From an uncultured Mailhella sp. (GTDB taxonomy: Bacteria; Desulfobacterota; Desulfovibrionia; Desulfovibrionales; Desulfovibrionaceae): 11,115 nt of DNA. The notes under the pieces were generated by a model. That model saw only the letters and a program-made list of their open reading frames with translations, had not been told where the DNA came from and ran no database searches. The stretch is from positions 1 through 11,115 of the forward strand of contig CAJTMS010000003.1 in assembly GCA_910577155.1 (NCBI GenBank), in the 5' to 3' direction. A program made the position numbers and the translations under genes. How positions within the stretch are numbered: position 1 is the first letter of the stretch; the number at the start of each line of letters is the position of its first letter. Below are positions 1-5,327 of the stretch, one piece after another.

Positions 1-52
1 AATTTTTATTTTTTAATTTTTTTTTAATCTTTCTTCGCTATTGTGTATCCAT

Positions 53-68
53 GGACAATGAATTGTCC
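53..68. repeat. Short inverted repeat upstream of the first PepSY gene
   Basis: GGACAAT and ATTGTCC face each other across two bases, a 16-bp dyad about 55 bp upstream of the first start codon. As RNA it would form a 6-bp stem with a TGAA loop. No U-tract follows, so it is not a terminator. It lies about 30 bp upstream of a possible -10 hexamer (TATACT at 98-103), a plausible place for an activator or repressor site. That role is inference; only the dyad is seen. Confidence 0.35.
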
Positions 69-97
69 GAAACAAACTGTTTTGCAAAAAATCTGTT

Positions 98-119
98 TAT
101 ACTAAAAAACGAAGGAGAA
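98..119 (+). promoter_or_regulatory. Possible -10 element and Shine-Dalgarno of first PepSY gene
   Basis: TATACT at 98-103 is a fair -10 hexamer, but no good -35 lies 16-18 bp upstream, so promoter use may depend on an activator. A clear Shine-Dalgarno (AAGGAG around 112-117) precedes the ATG at 124 and supports that start. Confidence 0.35.
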
Positions 120-123
120 AACA

Positions 124-651
124 ATGAAAAAATCAACAATTTTTACATCATTCACACTTGCTGCTGCTTTGCTTTTTATGGGAACATCCGCTGCACTTGC
201 AGAAATCAGCGCTGAACATGCAAAAGAAATTGCGTTAAATCACGCCGGAGTTCATCAGGGTGAAGTAAATATGATCAAAGTGGAAAGAGATTTTGATCAT
301 GGTATTTATGAATATGAAATTGAATTTTGGAAAAACGGAACAGAATACGACTATACCATTAATGCCGATACCGGCGCTATTATAAAACAAAAACAAGAAA
401 TGAAATATCATCACAATACCCCCATTAACAACGGACAAATGCAAGGCGCCCGTATCAGCAGCCAGCAGGCAACCAATATCGCACTCAGCCATGCAAATTT
501 GACCAATGACCAAATCAAATTTTTAAGCTGCAAACCAAAAGTAGACGATGGAAGAGAAATTTATGATATTAAATTCTGGAAAGGATTTACAGAATATGAA
601 TATGAAATTGACGCATTAACAGGCAGCATTCTTGAAATGGATATTGATTAA
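124..651 (+). CDS. Exported protein with two PepSY-type repeats
   Basis: Secreted (periplasmic) protein of 175 residues. Residues 1-26 form a classical Sec signal peptide (Lys-Lys, hydrophobic core, cleavage after ALA). The mature part holds two similar repeats, about 28-92 and 110-174. Each has an A-x-x-IAL-x-HA helix followed by beta strands with a Y-(E/D)-I-(E/K)-FW pattern and an EY-(D/E)-Y-x-I-(N/D)-A-x-TG motif, typical of PepSY domains (PF03413). PepSY domains are associated with inhibition or regulation of extracytoplasmic peptidases and occur in small secreted or membrane proteins; no catalytic residues are expected. The start is set by the Shine-Dalgarno at 112-117 and by the signal peptide. 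The gene at 1108-1629 is a paralogue of the same length and layout, and the two flank a zinc-ribbon membrane protein. The binding partner is unknown. The family call is confident, the biological role is not. Confidence 0.85.
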   Translation: MKKSTIFTSFTLAAALLFMGTSAALAEISAEHAKEIALNHAGVHQGEVNMIKVERDFDHGIYEYEIEFWKNGTEYDYTINADTGAIIKQKQEMKYHHNTPINNGQMQGARISSQQATNIALSHANLTNDQIKFLSCKPKVDDGREIYDIKFWKGFTEYEYEIDALTGSILEMDID

Positions 652-662
652 TATTCCCTGTC

Positions 663-693
663 AGCCGCTGCGGGAAACTATCCCGCAGCGGCT
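663..693 (+). terminator. 13-bp perfect hairpin without U-tract
   Basis: Bases 663-675 pair without mismatch to 681-693 around a 5-base loop (AACTA), with a very GC-rich stem (core CCGCTGCGGG). It begins 11 bp after the PepSY stop codon. The downstream bases (TGAGACACG) contain no run of T, so it is not a canonical intrinsic terminator. It could instead protect the 3' end of the first message, cause partial read-through, or be a processing site that sets the expression ratio to the next gene. Confidence 0.5.
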
Positions 694-733
694 TGAGACA
701 CGTGCAGCATGATACAGACTAAAAAGGAATACT

Positions 734-1081
734 ATGTTTAAACTGAATAAACAAACCTATTATTGTGAACCCTGTAAACAGGAAATTTATTTGAATTTTA
801 AAGACAAGAAAATTTGTCCAAACTGTAAAACAGCGCTCATTCCTATCCATTGTTCGCAAGAAGATTTCCAAAAATATTCTCCGGAAGAACAGGAAATTCT
901 TATTGAATCAAATATATTGCAGGAACGTACAAAGAAAACACCATACACCATGAATACGCAAAAAATGAGTGTTGAAGAGCAAATTCAAAAAATATATCAG
1001 GATATTGCCTTCATAAAATGGAGTATGCTCGGTTTTATGGGGCTTTGCATGCTCATTTATCTTTTTGAAGAATTACTTTAG
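734..1081 (+). CDS. Small zinc-ribbon protein with C-terminal membrane anchor
   Basis: Protein of 115 residues with no assigned function. The N-terminus has two CxxC knuckles (C11/C14 and C28/C31) with 13 residues between them, a rubredoxin-like zinc ribbon expected to bind one Zn. The middle (about 40-78) is polar and Glu/Lys-rich. Residues 78-95 form a short amphipathic helix, and about 96-112 form one transmembrane helix, so this is probably a tail-anchored inner-membrane protein with the ribbon in the cytoplasm. There is no signal peptide. AAGGA at 724-728 supports the ATG. It sits between two PepSY exported proteins on the same strand, 82 bp after the first and 26 bp before the second, which suggests a shared transcript and possibly a shared task across the membrane. 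That link is inference from position only. Confidence 0.75.
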   Translation: MFKLNKQTYYCEPCKQEIYLNFKDKKICPNCKTALIPIHCSQEDFQKYSPEEQEILIESNILQERTKKTPYTMNTQKMSVEEQIQKIYQDIAFIKWSMLGFMGLCMLIYLFEELL

Positions 1082-1107
1082 CAAAAGAAGTCTCACCGTA
1101 TCATATT

Positions 1108-1629
1108 ATGAAAAATTTTCTCATCACTCTTTTTTTTCTGCTCATTTTGCCTTTCTTTGCCTATGCGGATGAGCGAGAGCAAATCTCTTTGGAAAAAGCA
1201 AAAGAAATTGCTTTGACCCATGCCAAACTTACGGAAAATGAAATCCATTCTCTCAAAATTCAGCATGAATTTGAAAACAATATCATACAATATGAAATAG
1301 AATTTTTCAAAGATGATATTGAATATGAATACGCTGTTAATGCTGAAAACGGTAAAATCGTGAAATACAGCTATGAAAAAAATATTGCCTCTATCACACT
1401 CTATCAGCCCTACAGCACCATTTTACCCATAAAAGAAATTAAAGAAATTGCCCTCTCCCATGCCAAAGTCCGGCAAGACGAAGCCCGTTTCATAAAAATT
1501 TCTCAGGAAATGACCCATGGTTATAACAGATATGAATTAAAATTCCTGCATGGCGATATTGAATACAACTATCTGATTAATGCCATGAATGGCGAAATTA
1601 TTGAATATAAAGTCAAGGACTATCATTAA
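1108..1629 (+). CDS. Second exported protein with two PepSY-type repeats
   Basis: Protein of 173 residues, a paralogue of the product of 124-651. Residues 1-20 are a signal peptide ending AYA. The mature chain has two PepSY-like repeats, about 26-88 and 106-168. The signature AKEIAL-x-HA appears in the first repeat and IKEIALSHA in the second; both have a Y-E-(I/L)-(E/K)-F strand and an IEY-x-Y-x-(I/V)-NA-x-NG turn. It lacks the Trp residues of the first protein (FF or FL instead of FW) and has no cysteine. The ATG has only a weak, distant AGAAG (1086-1090), so translation may depend on the upstream cistron, yet the signal peptide leaves no other credible start. It ends directly at the shared terminator. 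The tandem PepSY call is confident; the function is unknown. Confidence 0.83.
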   Translation: MKNFLITLFFLLILPFFAYADEREQISLEKAKEIALTHAKLTENEIHSLKIQHEFENNIIQYEIEFFKDDIEYEYAVNAENGKIVKYSYEKNIASITLYQPYSTILPIKEIKEIALSHAKVRQDEARFIKISQEMTHGYNRYELKFLHGDIEYNYLINAMNGEIIEYKVKDYH

Positions 1630-1655
1630 AAAAGCCGGGATTAACCCGGCTTTTT
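1630..1655. terminator. Bidirectional intrinsic terminator
   Basis: GCCGGG at 1634-1639 pairs with CCCGGC at 1645-1650 around ATTAA. A-runs lie before the stem and T-runs after it, so the element works as a U-tailed hairpin in both directions. It starts at the stop codon of the second PepSY gene and lies 18 bp beyond the end of the convergent greA gene, serving both. Confidence 0.9.
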
Positions 1656-1673
1656 GCTGTGAGCGGAAAATTT

Positions 1674-2150
1674 TTATGCACCGCGAAACTCAATAGATAA
1701 AATTTCATAGGTAACACGGCCTTTTGGTATATCAATAGTAATTTCTTCCCCTTCTTCATGACCGAGCAGAGCCTTGCCCACAGGGGAGCTGATAGAAATG
1801 GAGCCCTTAGAAAAATCTGCTTCATCAGGACCTAACAGGGTAAATTCTTTTTCTTCATCTGTATCAATATCAACAACTTTGACAGTTGCCCCAAAAATAA
1901 CCTTATCACTTTTTAACGTATTTAAATCCACGACATTAAACGTAGGCAATTTTGATTCAATATAATTAATGCGGGCTTCCAAAAATCCCTGACGTTCACG
2001 GGCGGCATCATACCCTGCGTTTTCTTTTAAATCACCTTCTTCCCGTGCTTCTTTAATGGCTTGGATAACAACAGGACGTTCTTTTTTCAAGCGGTCAAGC
2101 TCTTGTTCCAGTTTTTTATAGCCTTGTATAGAAATAGGTGTATTACTCAT
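1674..2150 (-). CDS. greA: Transcription elongation factor GreA
   Basis: GreA binds in the secondary channel of RNA polymerase and stimulates cleavage of backtracked RNA, rescuing stalled complexes. The 158-residue chain matches the usual GreA length. Residues 1-75 form the antiparallel coiled coil, with the tip motif EGDLKENAGYDAARERQGF; the acidic pair D40 and E43 corresponds to the catalytic D41/E44 of E. coli GreA. Residues about 80-158 form the FKBP-like C-terminal domain, with VIFGATV, DEADF and the ISSPVGKALLG motif. The ATG is preceded by GAGG at a 7-base spacing. The gene is a single unit between the shared terminator at 1630-1655 and its own promoter at 2229-2257. Its leader carries a terminator hairpin (2171-2210), implying attenuation. 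Confidence 0.97.
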   Translation of the reverse strand: MSNTPISIQGYKKLEQELDRLKKERPVVIQAIKEAREEGDLKENAGYDAARERQGFLEARINYIESKLPTFNVVDLNTLKSDKVIFGATVKVVDIDTDEEKEFTLLGPDEADFSKGSISISSPVGKALLGHEEGEEITIDIPKGRVTYEILSIEFRGA

Positions 2151-2170
2151 GATAAGACCTCAAAAGTGAA

Positions 2171-2210
2171 AATAAAAAACACCCAACATTCAAAAAAATG
2201 TGGGGCGTTT
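2171..2210 (-). terminator. Intrinsic terminator inside the greA leader (attenuator candidate)
   Basis: On the minus strand, bases 2210-2197 pair with 2190-2177: 14 positions with one C/T mismatch and one G-U pair. The loop is six bases and a T6-A-TT tract follows (2179-2171). It lies between the greA promoter (2229-2257) and the greA Shine-Dalgarno (2158-2161), so it should end a fraction of greA transcripts after about 50 nt. Read rightward it has no U-tract. E. coli greA has a comparable leader terminator that releases the GraL RNAs; homology to that element is not claimed, only the same architecture. Confidence 0.75.
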
Positions 2211-2228
2211 CATGCAATGTGTAATTCA

Positions 2229-2257
2229 TTTATACAGCATTTCAGCTAGACAGTCAA
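2229..2257 (-). promoter_or_regulatory. Sigma70-type promoter of greA
   Basis: On the minus strand, TTGACT (2257-2252) and TATAAA (2234-2229) are separated by exactly 17 bp, close to consensus. The predicted start is near 2222, giving a leader of about 72 nt before the greA ATG at 2150. Confidence 0.8.
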
Positions 2258-2277
2258 GAAAAACAAAGGATAAAAAC

Positions 2278-2306
2278 TTGTTATAAAAATTAATTCTTGC
2301 TAAATT
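2278..2306 (+). promoter_or_regulatory. Promoter candidate for the radical SAM gene
   Basis: TTGTTA (2278-2283) and TAAATT (2301-2306) are spaced 17 bp. The predicted start near 2313 leaves a leader of only about 18 nt. An alternative pair, TTGCTA (2297-2302) with TACAAT (2319-2324), would make the message essentially leaderless. No Shine-Dalgarno is visible before the ATG at 2331. Confidence 0.45.
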
Positions 2307-2330
2307 AACACAAATAGATACAATTTTTCT

Positions 2331-3329
2331 ATGAAATTGCATTATCTTTACTTTTCCTTTGACGCATGGCTCAAATTACAGCACCATGCAAAAGTACAAA
2401 AAATTTCTCTGGATGCCCATGCAGGCTGTCCTAACCGTGACGGAACCATCTCCCACGGAGGCTGCACCTTCTGCGATGCCCTCGGATCAGGCTCAGGACT
2501 TATGGATAAGGGGCTCAGCCTCAAAGAGCAATGGAATTTCTGGCTTGATAAATTCCGCAAATCCGACCGCCTGAAAAACACCACACATTTTCTTGCCTAT
2601 TTGCAGTCTTTTTCCAATACATACGGCTCCCTCGAGCGTTTACAGAAATTGACGGATGACCTTGCCAGCCTTGAAAAATGCGTTGGCTATTCCATTGGCA
2701 CACGCCCTGACTGCGTTGAAGAGGAAAAACTCTCCCTTTTAGCCTCCCTGCCTTTTCAAACAAAATGGATTGAATTTGGCATACAGTCCATGCACGACAA
2801 AACTCTGGAACGCATACGCCGCGGGCATACTGCTGCCTGTTCCATTGACGCCATAAAACGGAGTCATGAACACGGATTAAATGTTTGTGTTCATCTTATG
2901 GCAGGACTGCCCGGCGAAAATAAAAATGATTTTTTAGAGACTGTGCAAAGAGTTTGTGAACTTCCCATTCAAGGCATTAAACTGCATGGGCTTTATGTCT
3001 GTAAAAACACGCAGTTGGCAAAAGAATATTTGGACGGCTCCTATGTTCCCATGGTACAGGAAGACTATGTCAATTTAATATGTGACGCACTCTGCCTTAT
3101 CCCCTCGACTATTGCAATTCACAGACTTACTGCCGATTGTCAGGACCACGAGCAGCTCCTTGCCCCTGAATGGGCAAAACAGAAAGGTCATATTGTGCGC
3201 GGAATTGAAGGACTACTTTTTCAGGAAGGCAAATGGCAGGGATGCAAAAACGATGTGCCTGACAAAAATCCCTATACTTCCCTGTATAAAAAACTGGAAC
3301 AGATGACAACAGCCAAAAAGAAAAAATAA
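2331..3329 (+). CDS. Radical SAM protein, YhcC/YtqA (MnmL) family
   Basis: A 332-residue radical SAM enzyme of the TIGR01212 type, as E. coli YhcC and B. subtilis YtqA. The 4Fe-4S cysteines are C33, C45 and C48 in the family's characteristic wide spacing (CPNRDGTISHGGCTFC). Other family motifs follow: YLQSFSNTY near 110, GTRPDC near 140, the ELGLQT-like EFGIQS near 170, HDKTLERIRRGH, HLMAGLPGE and GIKLHGLYV. B. subtilis YtqA (MnmL) has been implicated in converting cmnm5(s2)U to nm5(s2)U at the tRNA wobble position. Applying that role here is an inference from family membership, and E. coli YhcC is less well defined. The C-terminus ends in a Lys-rich tail (AKKKK) after the family core. There is no Shine-Dalgarno, but no better start exists because the motif core begins soon after residue 20. 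Confidence 0.9.
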   Translation: MKLHYLYFSFDAWLKLQHHAKVQKISLDAHAGCPNRDGTISHGGCTFCDALGSGSGLMDKGLSLKEQWNFWLDKFRKSDRLKNTTHFLAYLQSFSNTYGSLERLQKLTDDLASLEKCVGYSIGTRPDCVEEEKLSLLASLPFQTKWIEFGIQSMHDKTLERIRRGHTAACSIDAIKRSHEHGLNVCVHLMAGLPGENKNDFLETVQRVCELPIQGIKLHGLYVCKNTQLAKEYLDGSYVPMVQEDYVNLICDALCLIPSTIAIHRLTADCQDHEQLLAPEWAKQKGHIVRGIEGLLFQEGKWQGCKNDVPDKNPYTSLYKKLEQMTTAKKKK

Positions 3330-3370
3330 CAGGTTAGATTACAACTTTTATTTAAGCCTGCACTTTTTTT
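3330..3370 (+). terminator. Weak terminator candidate after the radical SAM gene
   Basis: CAGGTTA (3330-3336) can pair with TAAGCCTG (3353-3360) with one bulged G, and a run of seven T follows at 3364-3370. The stem is short and the loop long, so efficiency is doubtful. Confidence 0.4.
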
Positions 3371-3480
3371 GGGAAAAGGGATTGATTGAAATTTTTTATA
3401 AATAAATCTGAATATGATAAAATCAACCGTATACTATAACAAAGCATAAAAAACACTCTAGAAAAAATAGCTTTCACATA

Positions 3481-3520
3481 AGAAAAGGACAGCTTATGCT
3501 GTCCTTTTCTTTTTATTTAT
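3481..3520. terminator. Strong hairpin terminator ending the leftward operon
   Basis: Bases 3481-3493 pair perfectly with 3498-3510 around TTAT: a GGACAGC/GCTGTCC core inside an AAAA/TTTT frame. Read leftward, the GC core is followed by TTTTCTT, which would end the fabI-microprotein transcript. Read rightward it is followed by a longer T-rich tract (3505-3520), which could end read-through from the radical SAM gene or a short RNA starting in 3371-3480. No protein-coding gene is evident between 3330 and 3569. Confidence 0.85.
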
Positions 3521-3569
3521 TATTCTTTTTGTTAATATCACAAGCCCCGGCTTGGTCATTGTTCCTCAT

Positions 3570-3650
3570 TCAAGGCGGCACCAGCCCTTTCTTGCCGAGG
3601 AGAGCAAAAATACCAATCACAGCGGCAAAAATAAGAATAAATTTAAGCAT
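3570..3650 (-). CDS. 26-residue membrane microprotein, coupled to fabI
   Basis: Minus-strand frame of 26 codons plus TGA, shorter than most gene callers accept. It begins MLKFILIFAAVIGIFALLGK, one hydrophobic helix (about residues 2-18), followed by a short basic, Pro-ending tail (KKGLVPP). This predicts a single-span inner-membrane peptide. The ATG is preceded by AGGAGGTGAT (3660-3651), almost the full complement of the 16S rRNA 3' tail and the strongest Shine-Dalgarno in the window, although its AGGAGG core lies only four bases from the ATG. The Shine-Dalgarno overlaps the fabI TAG stop, so translation is probably coupled, with 8 bp between the genes. The terminator at 3481-3510 closes the unit. 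The function is unknown. I judge it real from Shine-Dalgarno strength, placement and composition, not from recognised homology. Confidence 0.68.
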   Translation of the reverse strand: MLKFILIFAAVIGIFALLGKKGLVPP

Positions 3651-3658
3651 ATCACCTC

Positions 3659-4423
3659 CTAAAAAGCAACACTTTGGAAACCGCAGTCAACATAAATAAT
3701 ATCGCCGGTCACCGCACTGCTCAAATCAGAAGCAAGGTACGTGGCAGTATTCCCCACTTCTGCGGTTGTCACATTTCTGCGAAGCGGCGCATGGGCTTCA
3801 ATATGGTTTAAAATTTCTCTGAAATCAGAAATACCGGAAGCCGACAAGGTTTTAATGGGACCTGCGCTGATTGCATTGACACGGATACCCTTTGGACCAA
3901 AATCACTTGCCAGATAACGGATAGAGCTTTCAAGAGCGGCTTTAGCCACACCCATAACATTATAATTTTGGATAACTTTTTGTGAGCCGTAATAGGTCAT
4001 GGAAATAACGGAACCATGGGGATTTAAAATTTCCTCATAGGCTTTGCAAAGGGCAATCAAAGAATACGCAGAAATATTCATGGCAGTTAAAAAACCGTCT
4101 CTGGAAGTATCAATAAATCTGCCTTGTAAATCCTCCTTATGGGCGAAGGCAACCGAGTGCACCAAAACATCAATGGTTCCCCATTTTTCTTTGACAAGCT
4201 TGACACTTTCTGCAATTTGTTCATCACTTGTCACATCACATTGAAAAATAAAATCACCGCCAAGTTTTTCGCTGATGGGTTCAAGACGCTTTTTAATGGC
4301 GTCACCCATATAACTAAAGGCTAATTTTGCGCCATTATTTTTAAAGGATTCAGAAATACCATAGGCAATACTCCTGTCATTGGCAACACCAAAAATAAGA
4401 GCTTTTTTACCGTCTAACAACAT
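3659..4423 (-). CDS. fabI: Enoyl-[acyl-carrier-protein] reductase (NADH) FabI
   Basis: FabI catalyses the last reduction of each fatty-acid elongation cycle, trans-2-enoyl-ACP to acyl-ACP with NAD(P)H, in the cytoplasm. The 254-residue chain is a short-chain dehydrogenase fold of normal FabI length. The dinucleotide loop is GVANDRSIAYG (12-22). Active-site residues are Y144, Y154 and K161 in the YNVMGVAK motif, equivalent to E. coli Y146/Y156/K163. RVNAISAGPIKTLSASGI (181-198) is the FabI substrate-loop signature. At the position of E. coli Gly93 there is Ala92 (SVAFA), as I recall for Bacillus- and Staphylococcus-type FabI, so it does not imply triclosan resistance. The start is supported by AGGGGG five bases upstream. 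It lies 10 bp after purC and is followed at 8 bp by a microprotein gene. Confidence 0.96.
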   Translation of the reverse strand: MLLDGKKALIFGVANDRSIAYGISESFKNNGAKLAFSYMGDAIKKRLEPISEKLGGDFIFQCDVTSDEQIAESVKLVKEKWGTIDVLVHSVAFAHKEDLQGRFIDTSRDGFLTAMNISAYSLIALCKAYEEILNPHGSVISMTYYGSQKVIQNYNVMGVAKAALESSIRYLASDFGPKGIRVNAISAGPIKTLSASGISDFREILNHIEAHAPLRRNVTTAEVGNTATYLASDLSSAVTGDIIYVDCGFQSVAF

Positions 4424-4433
4424 AGTTCCCCCT

Positions 4434-5312
4434 TTATTTTGTTAATATATCGGCAATGGTTTGATATTTTTGTGCTGTTGTTTTGGCTACTTCTTCCGGA
4501 AGACGAGGAGCAGGAGGTGTTTTATCCCAATCCTGCGTTTCAAGCCAATCCCGTAAATATTGCTTATCAAAACTTGCCTGATTTTTTCCTTCCTCATACG
4601 AATCAGCAGGCCAAAAACGGGAAGAATCCGGAGTAAGAACTTCGTCAATCAGCGTCAGCTCACCATCGACAAGACCAAATTCAAATTTTGTATCCGCAAT
4701 GAGAATACCGCGTTTTGCAGCGTAATCCCGTCCCAAACTATACATGGCAAGACTGATATTTTTTACCTGTTCACAAAGCTTTGCCCCAATCAGTTTAGAG
4801 GCTTGCTCAAAACTGATATTTTCATCATGGGTGCCAAGCTCTGCTTTTGTGGAAGGCGTAAAAAGGGGCTCGTCAAAACGGGAAGAATTTTTTAGCCCGG
4901 CAGGCAATTTATGTCCGCAAACCATACCGGTTTTTTGATAATCCTTATATCCCGAACCTGCCAAATATCCGCGCACAATACATTCAATAGCAAGAGGTTT
5001 TGCCTTTTTGGCAATAACAGAACGCCCTTGCAGCTGATCTCTGTATTTTTGTAAAAATTCCGGATAATTATCCACATCAGATTCAATAATATGGTTAGGA
5101 ATTAAAGACTCAAAGCGGTTCATCCAAAAAAGTGTCAGCTGGTTTAAAATAACGCCTTTATTGGGAATGGGATCGTCCAAAATAACGTCAAATGCTGACA
5201 TACGGTCAGTCGTTACAATAAGGATACTGTTTTCAGTCAGTTCATACATATCACGAACTTTACCCCGTGAAAGGAGTTTCAGTTCCGGAATATCTGTTTT
5301 AATTACTGCCAT
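4434..5312 (-). CDS. purC: SAICAR synthase PurC (long form)
   Basis: Phosphoribosylaminoimidazole-succinocarboxamide synthase joins CAIR and aspartate with ATP in de novo purine synthesis. The 292 residues place it in the long-form class rather than the shorter form of about 240 residues. Family motifs in order: GKVRDMYEL (17-25), TTDRMSAFDV (34-43), PNKGVILNQ (50-58), ECIVRGYLAGSGYKDY (110-125), FTPSTKAELGTHDENISF (151-168), IADTKFEFG (205-213) and IDEVLTPDSSRFWP (222-235). The ATG has GAGGG upstream at a good distance. It sits 15 bp after hisD and 10 bp before fabI in one leftward operon. Pairing of purC with hisD may reflect that purine and histidine synthesis share the intermediate AICAR; that reading is inference. 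Confidence 0.97.
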   Translation of the reverse strand: MAVIKTDIPELKLLSRGKVRDMYELTENSILIVTTDRMSAFDVILDDPIPNKGVILNQLTLFWMNRFESLIPNHIIESDVDNYPEFLQKYRDQLQGRSVIAKKAKPLAIECIVRGYLAGSGYKDYQKTGMVCGHKLPAGLKNSSRFDEPLFTPSTKAELGTHDENISFEQASKLIGAKLCEQVKNISLAMYSLGRDYAAKRGILIADTKFEFGLVDGELTLIDEVLTPDSSRFWPADSYEEGKNQASFDKQYLRDWLETQDWDKTPPAPRLPEEVAKTTAQKYQTIADILTK

Positions 5313-5327
5313 AATTCCCTCACTTCT

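Noticed and set aside
1..50. T-rich start of the window as the tail of an upstream terminator
   Set aside because: Only T-runs are visible; any stem would lie outside the window, so it cannot be supported.
3496..3699. Rightward 67-residue open frame overlapping the operon terminator
   Set aside because: It starts inside the terminator hairpin, has no Shine-Dalgarno, and is antisense to the better supported microprotein and the end of fabI.
3659..4423. Ala at the E. coli FabI Gly93 position as a triclosan-resistance change
   Set aside because: As far as I recall, the SIAFA/SVAFA form is the normal state in many non-enteric FabI proteins, including triclosan-sensitive ones, so it is not evidence of resistance.
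4560..4895. 111-residue rightward frame antisense to purC
   Set aside because: A shadow frame: no Shine-Dalgarno, no family likeness, and purC is fully conserved on the other strand.
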